A DNA stretch of 64,000 nucleotides from Chryseosolibacter sp964493505 (GCA_964493505.1 CAZBNP010000002.1:394398-458397), one strand, 5' to 3'. Shown: positions 33,550-42,794, counted from the stretch's first letter. The notes: generated by a model from the sequence alone, not told the origin. Translations and numbers: made by a program.

Positions 33550-36243
33550 ATGAGATTGATCGTCGCCATACTCGTTGCCATCCACGCACTCCAACCACCT
33601 CCGACAGGCAGGGCGCAAGGCTGGGTTGCAGAAATCGATATCGAAGTCAGCCTCGAACGTTACGCGGGTGCGTCCATCGTCAGCTCAACCCTCACCTACT
33701 CAGGTAACACGCTTCGCGGCAGATCTCCGAACAACAGGAGGTCGTACATAGCTTCCGGCACCAGCCCGATCTCAGGCTCCCTCGGGGTACTTGTCCGGGG
33801 GCTCGCAAGCGAACCGCGAAACCCGTCGGACCCTCCGACACAAGTATTCGCCGCTACTTACTCGGGATGGTATGACACTACCTGCGAGGAAGGCGTCGTC
33901 GAAGGTGGGGGGAACATCCCTGGCGTGCATATCACGATCCGGATGCGTATCTATCCGCGGTCAGAGATCTCCGGTTTTCACCAGGACTGTGAGCAAGTGA
34001 CGCTGACCTCCAATACCTGTTTCCCCTCCCTTCGATGGGAAATAAGAGACGAATCAACCGGCGGCTTCAAAACCCTCGAAGGAAAAACAACGTCAACGAT
34101 CACGGTCTCGCGGGAAGACCTCGTCGCCGCCGGCGTTGCGAACCCCCTGGGAAGAAAATATTTTCGCGTGACCGGCGTACCGAACACGGCCAGCACGCTG
34201 CAACCGGTTGACATCTACTTCCCGGGACCGACGGCGACGGTCGTTCCGACATCTCCCCTTTGCCACAACGGAACGGACGGATCCATCGACGTCACTATCA
34301 CTAGCCTGGTGCCAGCGGTGCTCCGCGACTTCGTGGTTACCCTGTTTGATGCCGCGACCAGTCGTCCGTTATTGCAGGAGTATCTCATTGCCGGCAACAG
34401 GATCGAACTCCGCGGCATCCGCGCGGGAGCGTATATCGTCAGAGTGGAAAACAACACGGGCATCAATTTCTTTGGCGCTTGCTGGACAGACACCCCGGTT
34501 GACGTTATCAATCCTGAGCCTGTAAGAATTCGTTCGGCGCAAATCACCGATTTCAACGGCTCTCACCTCAGCTGTGCCGGAGCAGAAGATGGCGCGATCG
34601 CTGTCACCGCCGCGGGAGGGACGGGAGTATATGAGCATTATCAATGGACGCCGGCGGTCAGCACCTCAGACAGCGCGTGCAATCTCGCAGCGGGAACATA
34701 CCGCGTGCGGGTAAGAGACTCAAACGAATGCTGGAGCAGCGAGTATCGGTACACCCTGACCGCGCCGGAAGAATTCAGTGTCACCTTGTCGTCATCCGGT
34801 GGCAGAAACGGTTTCGAGGTGAGCTGTCATGAGAGCAGGGATGGATCGATCGAAACACGCGTGCGCGGGGGAACGCAACCCTATCGCTATTGGTGGAGTG
34901 ACGGTCTCACGACCGCCGGGCGCGCAAATCTTTCGCCGGGTCTATATCAATTGACTGTCGCCGACGCGAACAACTGCTCCGCACAGGAAACCATCACCCT
35001 TACCGCTCCTGAACCTATCTCCTTCACGATCCGGGAAATAGCGGGTATCGCCTGTTTCGACGATCGTACCGGCGCTCTTGAGATAACATCTGTCCGCAAT
35101 ACCATCGGGCGAACATCCATACTGTGGAATGACGGCGCCACGCAAGAACAGATCACGGGTAGGCCCGCCGGACGCTATACGGCAATTGTCTCCGACGAGC
35201 AGGGGTGCAGCGCCGAGGCTACGATGGTGTTGCGAGAACCTGAACCAATAGTCCTGGCGATATCCGAACTCATCATGCCACATTGCCCCGACGAATGTAA
35301 CGCCGCGATAAAAATTGAAGCATCCGGAGGAACGGGAACACTCGACTTCGAGTGGTCGAACGGCGGTCGTGTGCCTGAACTCAGGAATTTGTGTGATGGC
35401 GAGTATGCGCTTACCGCGCGCGATGAAAATAACTGTACCTCGACGCTGACACAGGTTATCACTAACCCACGCGGTGACGGTATTGAACTTGGCGGGCCGA
35501 TCGTTCTCTGTGAAGGACAATCGCACATTCTCGACCCGGGGTCGACCTGGGAAACATTCACCTGGGGAAGCAGTAATGGTACGGGGAGCACTGAGCAAGT
35601 TCTTACCATCTCCGAGCCGGGAACGTACTGGCTGGAAGCCCTTGACCAGACGGGATGTACGGCGAGGGACACGTTTATGCTGACGACCACCAACAACCTG
35701 GTAAACGCGGATTTCCTCGTCGCTTCCGCGGCTTTTACTACGGATACCCTTGTGATTATCGATATCAGCTGGCCGATACCGGAAACGGTTCACTGGACCT
35801 TCCCGGAAGGTATGGATCCCCTGAACGAATCTGCGGGTCTGGTCTACGGTCGGTTCTCCCTTCCGGGGGATTATGAGATCATACTCGACGTAGCATCGGG
35901 TGGATGCCGGGATCGCATCACCAAGGTGGTTTCAATCACCAACGGGAGAGACCGAACGGATGATGCGGGACGTGTCGCGCATCCCCCTGTGGTGCGTAAC
36001 TTCTCCGTTTATCCAAACCCGAACGAGGGTGTTTTTGAAATCGTAGTTGCATTTGTCAACGAAACACCGTTGCATGTAACCGTATTGAGTGGCACAACTT
36101 CAGCTGTTGTCGCCGTGCTGCGTGAAAACGGTCGCAGCAAATACCACAAGGCTATCGACCTGCGCGGAGTGGCTGTCGGCCTGCACACCGTGCGTCTCGA
36201 GTACCCCGGAGGCACACTCTATCGAAAGATGATCATTCGCTGA
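33550..36243 (+). CDS. SprB-repeat surface protein with T9SS C-terminal sorting domain
   Basis: An 897-residue protein. A signal peptide (MRLIVAILVAIHAL) is followed by an N-terminal region of about 210 residues. Five SprB-like units then start at cysteine-containing motifs: CHNGTDGSIDV, CAGAEDGAIAV, CHESRDGSIET, CFDDRTGALEI and CPDECNAAIKI, several followed by GGT-x-x-Y/F-x-x-x-W and a G-x-Y-x-L-x-V-x-D-x-N-x-C end. A PKD-like stretch (YGRFSLPGDYEIIL) and a type A sorting domain (FSVYPNPNEGVFEI to the C-terminal YRKMIIR) complete it. It should be exported by the type IX system and anchored at the surface. SprB-type repeats are known from gliding adhesins. It is the last gene of the operon. 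Confidence 0.92.
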   Translation: MRLIVAILVAIHALQPPPTGRAQGWVAEIDIEVSLERYAGASIVSSTLTYSGNTLRGRSPNNRRSYIASGTSPISGSLGVLVRGLASEPRNPSDPPTQVFAATYSGWYDTTCEEGVVEGGGNIPGVHITIRMRIYPRSEISGFHQDCEQVTLTSNTCFPSLRWEIRDESTGGFKTLEGKTTSTITVSREDLVAAGVANPLGRKYFRVTGVPNTASTLQPVDIYFPGPTATVVPTSPLCHNGTDGSIDVTITSLVPAVLRDFVVTLFDAATSRPLLQEYLIAGNRIELRGIRAGAYIVRVENNTGINFFGACWTDTPVDVINPEPVRIRSAQITDFNGSHLSCAGAEDGAIAVTAAGGTGVYEHYQWTPAVSTSDSACNLAAGTYRVRVRDSNECWSSEYRYTLTAPEEFSVTLSSSGGRNGFEVSCHESRDGSIETRVRGGTQPYRYWWSDGLTTAGRANLSPGLYQLTVADANNCSAQETITLTAPEPISFTIREIAGIACFDDRTGALEITSVRNTIGRTSILWNDGATQEQITGRPAGRYTAIVSDEQGCSAEATMVLREPEPIVLAISELIMPHCPDECNAAIKIEASGGTGTLDFEWSNGGRVPELRNLCDGEYALTARDENNCTSTLTQVITNPRGDGIELGGPIVLCEGQSHILDPGSTWETFTWGSSNGTGSTEQVLTISEPGTYWLEALDQTGCTARDTFMLTTTNNLVNADFLVASAAFTTDTLVIIDISWPIPETVHWTFPEGMDPLNESAGLVYGRFSLPGDYEIILDVASGGCRDRITKVVSITNGRDRTDDAGRVAHPPVVRNFSVYPNPNEGVFEIVVAFVNETPLHVTVLSGTTSAVVAVLRENGRSKYHKAIDLRGVAVGLHTVRLEYPGGTLYRKMIIR

Positions 36244-36391
36244 GCGAACGCCGGTGTTATACCGTTTATCACTGAATTCCTTCCTCCGTACGCCCATCGC
36301 TCGCTATCTGATTCAAAATGCTTAAATTTCGACTTCCATCGTCAAAAAACGAGTCAGGCACGACTCCGTAACGAGCCGGAACAACTGAATA

Positions 36392-36399
36392 TATACTTG
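36392..36399 (+). promoter_or_regulatory. Possible -7 element of the CE15 esterase gene
   Basis: TATACTTG, one mismatch from TAnnTTTG, about 14 bp before the start codon, leaving a very short leader. No -33 element is evident. Confidence 0.3.
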
Positions 36400-36412
36400 A
36401 AATGATTCCTAT

Positions 36413-37723
36413 ATGCTGAAACTCACTCGACTCATCACCGGAATACTCATCGCAATGTGCAGCCTGGAAACAATCGCTCAAACCAACCTTCCGTTCGTAC
36501 CAAACTACGACGAATCAAAGGTTCCCGCCTATACGCTGCCCGATCCGCTGGTACTGGCCGATGGTCAGAAAGTGACGAGCGCCAGGACATGGACGTCACA
36601 ACGAAGAAACGAGATCCTTGAGTTGTTTCGGGAACACATGTTCGGACGCTCGCCCGGAGCACTTCCGGGTATGCGCTTCGTTGTCAGGTCGGTCGACAAA
36701 CAGGCACTCGGCGGTTTAGCTACAAGAAAAGAGGTGAGGGTGCTCTTCTCCGGGTCGGAGAGCGACCCCTATATGGACATCCTTATATATCTCCCGAACA
36801 ACGTCAAGAAGCCCGCACTCTTTGTCGGCTTGAATTTTTACGGAAACCACTCCATACACAATGATCCGGGAATAACTCTTTCGGAGGCCTGGATGCGCAG
36901 TAACAAGGACTACGGTGTAGTAGACAACCTTGCCACGGAAGCATCGCGCGGCGTACGGTCCAGCCGTTGGCCCGTTGAGCGCATTCTCGCGCGGGGATAC
37001 GGCTTGGCGACTATTTACTACGGCGATATAGACCCCGACTTCGACGACGACTTCCAAAACGGCGTTCATCCATTGTTCTATCGCGATGGAAAAAATTCAC
37101 CTGCTCCCGATGAATGGGGCTCTATCGCAGCCTGGTCGTGGGGGCTGAGCCGCGCGATGGACTACTTTGAAACAGACAAGGATATCAACGCCAAACGCGT
37201 CGCTGTTATGGGCCATTCGCGCCTCGGAAAAGCATCGCTGTGGGCAGGAGCGGAAGATCAGCGCTTCGCACTGGTGATATCCAATAACTCCGGTTGCGGA
37301 GGAGCCGCTTTGTCACGCCGCGCATTCGGCGAAACAGTATGGAGGATCAACACGGCGTTCCCCCACTGGTTCTGCGATAACTTCAACCAGTACAACAACA
37401 ACGAGGCCTCGCTTCCGGTGGATCAGCACATGTTACTCGCACTCATCGCACCGAGACCGCTTTACGTGGCAAGCGCTGAAGAAGATAAATGGGCCGACCC
37501 ATACGGAGAGTTCCTTTCATCAAAGTTCGCTACGCCGGTATACCAGTTACTCAAAAAGGAAGGACTACCCGCTGACGAGATGCCGCAAGTCAACAAACCC
37601 GTCATGGGCACCATCGGTTACCATATCCGTACAGGAGTACACGATGTGACCGACTTCGATTGGGATCAGTATATGAACTTTGCCGATCTGCATTGGGGCA
37701 AAATAGGGTTGCGGGCCCATTAG
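36413..37723 (+). CDS. Glucuronoyl methylesterase, CE15-like
   Basis: A 436-residue exported alpha/beta hydrolase with signal MLKLTRLITGILIAMCSLETIAQ cut near residue 22. Catalytic residues of the CE15 family are visible: the nucleophile S269 in VMGHSRLGK, E307 in SRRAFGE after the NNSGCGG loop, and H411 in TGVHDVTDFDW. The enzyme cleaves ester bonds between 4-O-methyl-glucuronic acid in xylan and lignin alcohols. The GH88-like hydrolase and sugar genes downstream fit uronate-containing plant polysaccharides. A 174-nt gap with its own promoter and operator separates it from them. Confidence 0.9.
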   Translation: MLKLTRLITGILIAMCSLETIAQTNLPFVPNYDESKVPAYTLPDPLVLADGQKVTSARTWTSQRRNEILELFREHMFGRSPGALPGMRFVVRSVDKQALGGLATRKEVRVLFSGSESDPYMDILIYLPNNVKKPALFVGLNFYGNHSIHNDPGITLSEAWMRSNKDYGVVDNLATEASRGVRSSRWPVERILARGYGLATIYYGDIDPDFDDDFQNGVHPLFYRDGKNSPAPDEWGSIAAWSWGLSRAMDYFETDKDINAKRVAVMGHSRLGKASLWAGAEDQRFALVISNNSGCGGAALSRRAFGETVWRINTAFPHWFCDNFNQYNNNEASLPVDQHMLLALIAPRPLYVASAEEDKWADPYGEFLSSKFATPVYQLLKKEGLPADEMPQVNKPVMGTIGYHIRTGVHDVTDFDWDQYMNFADLHWGKIGLRAH

Positions 37724-37837
37724 CGAAGGCCCCCCCGGCATCGGCATTATTGCCGCCAAAATCAGGAAAAAAACGGCTTCCTTATACCTATGGCTATTTC
37801 ATGCGCCGAGCGGTTCCGGCATTCCCAAAATTTCTTA

Positions 37838-37845
37838 TAGTTTTG
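37838..37845 (+). promoter_or_regulatory. Predicted -7 element of the GH88-like operon
   Basis: TAGTTTTG matches TAnnTTTG exactly. The start of transcription would be near 37852, at the edge of the 20-bp palindrome. The leader would be about 46 nt. Confidence 0.55.
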
Positions 37846-37852
37846 GCCCCGA

Positions 37853-37872
37853 ATTCATGTAAGTACATGAAT
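37853..37872. promoter_or_regulatory. 20-bp palindromic operator candidate before the GH88-like gene
   Basis: Perfect 9-bp inverted repeat ATTCATGTA-AG-TACATGAAT. It covers about +1 to +20 of the predicted transcript, the position at which a bound repressor blocks initiation. The size fits a LacI, GntR or similar dimer; no such regulator gene is adjacent. Confidence 0.6.
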
Positions 37873-37897
37873 GAGACGTAAACTACTTTAGCGAGGA

Positions 37898-39277
37898 ATG
37901 ATAAAGATCAACAATACCCTAAAACCAGCAGATCTCAGCCAAAAGCTCCAGCGATTCTGGGAACTTTCAGATGAAAAAATCCGGCTGATCCAGAAAAACT
38001 ACGACGACCGGAAGGGATCACCGGTCTTTACCGTCGACGGACAATATACCACCCGAGGCTGGACGGAATGGACGCAGGGGTTCCAATACGGATCGGCAGT
38101 GCTTCAGTTCGACATATCCGGCGACAAGCAACTCCTCGACGCTGCCCGGGCGAAAATCGTCGACGTCATGGCGCCCCATATAAGCCACATCGGCGTTCAC
38201 GATCACGGATTTAACAACGTCAGCACCTACGGCAATCTCCTGCGACTCATGCGGGAAGGGAAACTTCCTTTCGACGAATGGGAGAAGAACTTTTACGAGC
38301 TCGCACTTAAGCTCACCGGCGCGGTTCAGGCAAGCCGGTGGACGCCGATCAAAGACGGCGGATTCATTCACTCATTCAATGGCCCCCACTCGCTCTTTGT
38401 TGATACCATGCGCACGTGCCGGTCATTGGTACTTAGCCACGCGCTCGGTCACGTTCTCCAGGCGGAAGGCGATGTAAAGATCAGTCTTCTCGAACGCGCT
38501 ATCCAACACATGGAAGCTACCGCGCGCTATGGCATCTACTACGGTGAGGGTCGCGATTCTTACGACATCCCCGGAAGAACAGCTCACGAAAGTGTCTTCA
38601 ATACAAAGGACGGAAATTATCGCTGTCCCAATTCACAACAAGGTTATACCGGATTTACAACCTGGACCCGGGGACTCGCCTGGGCGATGAGCGGTTACGC
38701 CGAGCAGCTTGAGTGGCTTGAAACCTGCGACACCAAAGAACTCGACGCATTGGGCGGTAAAGACCGGATCAAAGGTTTTATGCTGAAAGCTGCGAAAGCA
38801 ACGTGCGACTTTTATATTGAGTACACACCGACAGACGGAATGCCTTATTGGGATACCGGTGCCCCACAACTTCATCGTATTGAAAACTACCTGGATAAAC
38901 CTGCCGATCCTTACAATGAATTCGAGCCTGTAGACAGCTCCGCGGGAGCCATCGCCGCACAGGGTCTTCTGAGACTTGGCAAGTATCTCGGGAAATCGGA
39001 TGCGACTGCTTCCCAGCGTTACTGGCAGGCGGGACTTACCGTGCTCGATACCATGCTCGGCGAGCCTTACCTCAGCACAGATCCAAACCATCAGGGACTT
39101 ATCTTACACTCGATCTATCACCGGCCAAACGGCTGGGATCACGTTCCGGCGGGAAGTAAGATCCCCAATGGCGAGTCGAGTATGTGGGGCGATTATCACG
39201 CACGCGAGGCTGCGTTGTACGTTAGCAAAATTATCCGCGACGAAAGGTATTATACATTTTTCAACTGTCTCCCATGA
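37898..39277 (+). CDS. GH88-like unsaturated glucuronyl hydrolase
   Basis: A 459-residue (alpha/alpha)6-barrel protein. The two catalytic aspartates of GH88 are recognisable: D102 in GVHDHGFN and D169 in LFVDTMRT. The later Q-G-Y-x-x-x-x-x-W-x-R-G-x-A-W segment and VDSSAGAIAAQGLL are also conserved. The usual H-Q-G-Y-x-D-D is altered to QQGYTGF, so specificity may differ. GH88 removes unsaturated uronic acids left by polysaccharide lyases. There is no signal peptide, so the enzyme should be cytoplasmic, whereas many Bacteroidota GH88 enzymes are exported. It overlaps the next gene by 4 nt. Confidence 0.82.
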   Translation: MIKINNTLKPADLSQKLQRFWELSDEKIRLIQKNYDDRKGSPVFTVDGQYTTRGWTEWTQGFQYGSAVLQFDISGDKQLLDAARAKIVDVMAPHISHIGVHDHGFNNVSTYGNLLRLMREGKLPFDEWEKNFYELALKLTGAVQASRWTPIKDGGFIHSFNGPHSLFVDTMRTCRSLVLSHALGHVLQAEGDVKISLLERAIQHMEATARYGIYYGEGRDSYDIPGRTAHESVFNTKDGNYRCPNSQQGYTGFTTWTRGLAWAMSGYAEQLEWLETCDTKELDALGGKDRIKGFMLKAAKATCDFYIEYTPTDGMPYWDTGAPQLHRIENYLDKPADPYNEFEPVDSSAGAIAAQGLLRLGKYLGKSDATASQRYWQAGLTVLDTMLGEPYLSTDPNHQGLILHSIYHRPNGWDHVPAGSKIPNGESSMWGDYHAREAALYVSKIIRDERYYTFFNCLP

Positions 39278-40107
39278 GCGCGGCACCCCTGACAGATCTC
39301 TCACGGTTGTGTATTCATACTATCACAACAAAACCCTGGCAGATAGAAGAGGCCGCAGAACATTTTTCAGTGGCGGGAGTCAAAGGGATCACGGTCTGGC
39401 GCGATGCACTTGAAGGGCGCGACATCGCAAAGACCGGGCAAATGCTACGGGACCAGGGCCTGGCAGTCGTGTCGCTTTGCAGAGGGGGGTTCTTCCCTTC
39501 CACCGATAGCGCGAAGAGAACCGCTGCGCTGGACGACAATCGAAAGGCCATTGACGAGGCTGCCGCCCTGGGCACCGACATGGTGGTATTGGTTTGTGGC
39601 GCCGAGCCCGCCCAATCCCTCGAGGAATCCCGTAAACACATTCGTGAAGGAATCGAAGCTGTGCTACCGCACGCAGAGGCCGCGGGTATCAGGTTAGCTA
39701 TCGAACCCCTTCATCCCATGTATGCAGACACACGATCTGCCATCAATACGTTGGGTCAGGCGAATGACATGGCCGAAGCAATCAAGTCACCGTGGGTTGG
39801 CGTGGCGGTAGACGTATATCATCTCTGGTGGGATCCTGCATTGGAACAGGAGATAAAACGATGCGGACGCAACGGCAACCTGCATGCTTTTCACATCTGC
39901 GACTGGAATGTCCCCACAGCCGACATGCTGAACGATCGTGGATTGATGGGAGAAGGATGTATTCCGGTGCAAAAGATCCGGGGATGGGTTGAAGAAGCCG
40001 GTTTTAGCGGCTTTAATGAAGTCGAGATATTCTCACACAAATTCTGGAAGGAAGACCAGACACAGTTCCTGAACAAGATCATCACTGCCTATCAAAAACA
40101 CTCATAA
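39274..40107 (+). CDS. Cytoplasmic sugar isomerase/epimerase-like TIM-barrel protein
   Basis: A 277-residue xylose-isomerase-like TIM barrel without a signal peptide. Likely metal ligands occur in RLAIEPLHPMY (E), VGVAVDVYHLWWD (D, H), LHAFHICDW (H, D) and NEVEIFSHKFW (E), the usual four-ligand set. The start overlaps the GH88-like stop (ATGA), so the products are coupled. Its likely substrate is the keto sugar acid released by the hydrolase (inference). Confidence 0.85.
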   Translation: MSAAPLTDLSRLCIHTITTKPWQIEEAAEHFSVAGVKGITVWRDALEGRDIAKTGQMLRDQGLAVVSLCRGGFFPSTDSAKRTAALDDNRKAIDEAAALGTDMVVLVCGAEPAQSLEESRKHIREGIEAVLPHAEAAGIRLAIEPLHPMYADTRSAINTLGQANDMAEAIKSPWVGVAVDVYHLWWDPALEQEIKRCGRNGNLHAFHICDWNVPTADMLNDRGLMGEGCIPVQKIRGWVEEAGFSGFNEVEIFSHKFWKEDQTQFLNKIITAYQKHS

Positions 40108-40142
40108 GAGGAAGGAAGTAAACAACGAACAAATAAATTTAA

Positions 40143-41288
40143 ATGAAACAGCACATAGTAGGGGTTATCATGAACGGCGTAACCGGTCGTATGGGGACCA
40201 ACCAGCACTTGTTGAGGTCTATGGTCGAAATCATCAAACAAGGTGGTGTCAGGATCGGACCAGGGGAAACGATTATGCCGGACCCGATCCTGATCGGACG
40301 TGATAAGAATAAACTTGAAAAACTTTCGGCTTTATCGGGCGTAAAGAAATTCTCGACAGACCTCGATGCAGCGCTGGCCGATCCTCATTACACGATCTAC
40401 TTTGATGCCCAGACAACAGGGAGAAGAGCCGACGCGATCCGGAAAGCGGTGAAAGCGGGAAAGAACATCTACTGCGAAAAGCCGATAGCCGTCGATACAA
40501 AAACCGCGTTGTCGCTGGCGGAGTTGTGCGAAAAGGCGGGTGTAAAAAATGGCGTTGTACAAGACAAACTGTGGCTTCCGGGAATCATCAAACTCAAGCG
40601 TCTTATCGAACAAGGATTCTTTGGCAGAATCATGTCTGTAAGGGGCGAGTTCGGTTACTGGGTATTTGAAGGCGACTCCATTCCTGCGCAGCGCCCGTCG
40701 TGGAACTACCGGAAGGAAGATGATGGCGGTATCATCGTGGATATGTTGTGCCACTGGCGATATGTTCTTGATAACGTCTTTGGCAAGGTCAAGGCTGTGT
40801 CGTGCCTTGGTGCGACACATATTCCCGAGCGTATCGACGAACAAGGCAACAAATACAAGTGTACGGCAGATGACGCCGCGTATGCGACATTCGAACTTGA
40901 GAACGGTATCATCGCGCATTTCAACTCATCCTGGACGGTACGGGTAAGACGCGACGATCTCCTCACGCTACAGGTGGATGGAACGAAAGGCTCGGCAGTG
41001 GCTGGTCTGCGGGAATGTTATATCCAGCACTACGGCAATACACCCAAGCCGACCTGGAATCCCGATATCGCTCAGCCCATTGATTTCTTCGCTGGTTGGT
41101 CTAAAGTACCCGAGCAGGAAACATACGACAATGCCTTCAAGGTGCAATGGGAGTTGTTCCTCAAACACGTAGTGAAGGACGAGCCGTTCCCCTGGGATCT
41201 CCGGGATGGCGCGCGTGGTGTTCAGCTCGCTGAAAAGGGACTCGAAAGCTGGTCTAAGAGAAGCTGGGTCGACATTCCGGCGATATAA
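40143..41288 (+). CDS. Gfo/Idh/MocA family oxidoreductase, cytoplasmic
   Basis: A 381-residue NAD(P)-dependent dehydrogenase without signal peptide. The N-terminal Rossmann motif is GVTGRMGTN (about 12-20), followed by KNIYCEKPIAVD near 110 with the catalytic-type EKP lysine, and a long C-terminal sheet domain with H in MLCHWRYV. It lies 35 nt after the TIM-barrel gene and 16 nt before an SDR, in one operon. Oxidation or epimerisation of a uronate-derived sugar is likely. Confidence 0.87.
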   Translation: MKQHIVGVIMNGVTGRMGTNQHLLRSMVEIIKQGGVRIGPGETIMPDPILIGRDKNKLEKLSALSGVKKFSTDLDAALADPHYTIYFDAQTTGRRADAIRKAVKAGKNIYCEKPIAVDTKTALSLAELCEKAGVKNGVVQDKLWLPGIIKLKRLIEQGFFGRIMSVRGEFGYWVFEGDSIPAQRPSWNYRKEDDGGIIVDMLCHWRYVLDNVFGKVKAVSCLGATHIPERIDEQGNKYKCTADDAAYATFELENGIIAHFNSSWTVRVRRDDLLTLQVDGTKGSAVAGLRECYIQHYGNTPKPTWNPDIAQPIDFFAGWSKVPEQETYDNAFKVQWELFLKHVVKDEPFPWDLRDGARGVQLAEKGLESWSKRSWVDIPAI

Positions 41289-41304
41289 CTAACTATTATT
41301 TACC

Positions 41305-42075
41305 ATGAAGAAGGTTGCATTGGTGACGGGAGGTAGCCGCGGTATCGGCTTCGGTATCGCACGTGAACTAGCCCGCAAAGGATTTGATCTTGCGATCAAC
41401 GGTGTCCGCGATGAATCATCTCTCGGCGATGTTATTAAGAATTTGCAGGAAGAAGGTGCCCGCGTTATCTATTGCCAGGGAAACCTTGCTTCCTCATCGG
41501 ACCGAAAAGGTATCATCGATAAAATTGAAAAAGAGTTCGGAAGGCTTAACGTACTCGTCAACAATGCCGGTATAGCGCCAAAAGAGCGACGCGATATTCT
41601 TGACGCGACGGAGGAAAGCTTCGACGATGTATTGTCGACAAACCTCAAAGGAAATTATTTCCTGACGCAGCTTGCCGCCAACTGGATGGTGCGTCAGAAA
41701 GCTACAGACGAGTCGTTTTCCGGAGCGATCATCAACGTGTCTTCGATCTCCGCGACAGTGGCGTCGGTAAACCGCGGGGAATACTGTATCTCCAAAGCGG
41801 GGATCAGTATGGCTACCCAGCTGTTCGCTGTGCGCCTCGGCGAATTCAACATTCCTGTTTACGAAGTCAGACCGGGAGTCATCAGTACAGATATGACCAG
41901 CGGAGTAAAGGAGAAGTACGATAAGATGATATCGGAGGGCCTTTGTGTTACCCGTCGCTGGGGCTTTCCTGAAGACGTCGGAAAAGCGGTTGCCTCACTA
42001 GCGACGGGTAACTTCCCCTACTCCACCGGTCAGGTTATAATGGTGGATGGTGGCCTGACACTACCGCGTCTTTAA
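41305..42075 (+). CDS. Short-chain dehydrogenase/reductase
   Basis: A 256-residue classical SDR. Visible are TGGSRGIGFGIA (8-19) for cofactor binding, the NNAG motif, and a catalytic S-Y-K triad in SSISATVASVNRGEYCISKAG. The preference of the GGSRGIG loop points to NADP(H) or NAD(H) equally. It is named a 3-ketoacyl-ACP reductase in many annotations, but in this operon (GH88-like, isomerase, Gfo/Idh) a sugar dehydrogenase role is more plausible. Its last 15 nt overlap the 3' end of the convergent Spy-like gene. Confidence 0.87.
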   Translation: MKKVALVTGGSRGIGFGIARELARKGFDLAINGVRDESSLGDVIKNLQEEGARVIYCQGNLASSSDRKGIIDKIEKEFGRLNVLVNNAGIAPKERRDILDATEESFDDVLSTNLKGNYFLTQLAANWMVRQKATDESFSGAIINVSSISATVASVNRGEYCISKAGISMATQLFAVRLGEFNIPVYEVRPGVISTDMTSGVKEKYDKMISEGLCVTRRWGFPEDVGKAVASLATGNFPYSTGQVIMVDGGLTLPRL

Positions 42076-42720
42076 AGCCGGCCCGCGCTGCTGCCTTTCT
42101 CTCATAGGTTTCTTCTCAAAGGCGGCGAATTTCTCGTATTGCTCTTTCGTCAGTATTTTCGAGATAGAGGCTCGTCTCTCTTCAGCAATTCGCTTGTGCT
42201 CCTTCATGCGGTCTTCGCGCGTCAGTGTGGTGTCTGCCCGCAGACCGCGAAACTGTTCCATCATCTTTGCGTTAGCGGACTCAACCCCCTTAACCTGATC
42301 GTCTGACAGTCCCAGGGTTGTTTTCATTCGCTCGATGTGCTGACCGCGGCCCCCTCTCGGATCCGGACGCTTTTCGGACCAGGTACGCCGCGTCGCCGCA
42401 GGCTTCGCATTCATCCATTTCTCATACTGTTCCTTAGTCAGGATCTGCTTCACACTCTTTTCACGTCCTTCCATCAGCTCCTTTCCCCTGGCCATCAACT
42501 GACCTCGTGTCAACGTGGTGTCGGTAACCATCGCCCGGTGCCCTTCTCTGAAATCGGTATTCGCTTTCTTAAGACGGGCAACCTGGTCGTCGGAGAGCGA
42601 CAGTGCCGTTTTCATCCTTTCTACCTGGCGATCAGCCATCGACTCACCAGAATTGCGCTGTGCCAGCAAACTTGCTGAGAACACCAACGCTGCAAACAAC
42701 ATCAATACGTTCTTTTTCAT
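42061..42720 (-). CDS. Exported Spy-like protein of two tandem repeats
   Basis: A 219-residue protein starting at ATG 42720, with signal KKNVLMLFAALVFSASLLAQ. Two repeats of about 95 residues follow: each contains RMKTxLxLSDDQV, then TDTTLTR or ADTTLTR, then ILTKEQYEKW/F. The helical, charged pattern with LTxEQ-like motifs resembles periplasmic chaperones of the Spy/CpxP type and DUF4890-like proteins of Bacteroidota. The 3' end overlaps the convergent SDR gene by 15 nt. Confidence 0.78.
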   Translation of the reverse strand: MKKNVLMLFAALVFSASLLAQRNSGESMADRQVERMKTALSLSDDQVARLKKANTDFREGHRAMVTDTTLTRGQLMARGKELMEGREKSVKQILTKEQYEKWMNAKPAATRRTWSEKRPDPRGGRGQHIERMKTTLGLSDDQVKGVESANAKMMEQFRGLRADTTLTREDRMKEHKRIAEERRASISKILTKEQYEKFAAFEKKPMRERQQRGPALKTR

Positions 42721-42794
42721 AAGATTTCCATTTATACGCCTTAGACAGCCCCACACCGCGAAGGTTTAACCGTCATAAAACATTTTTCAGGAAA

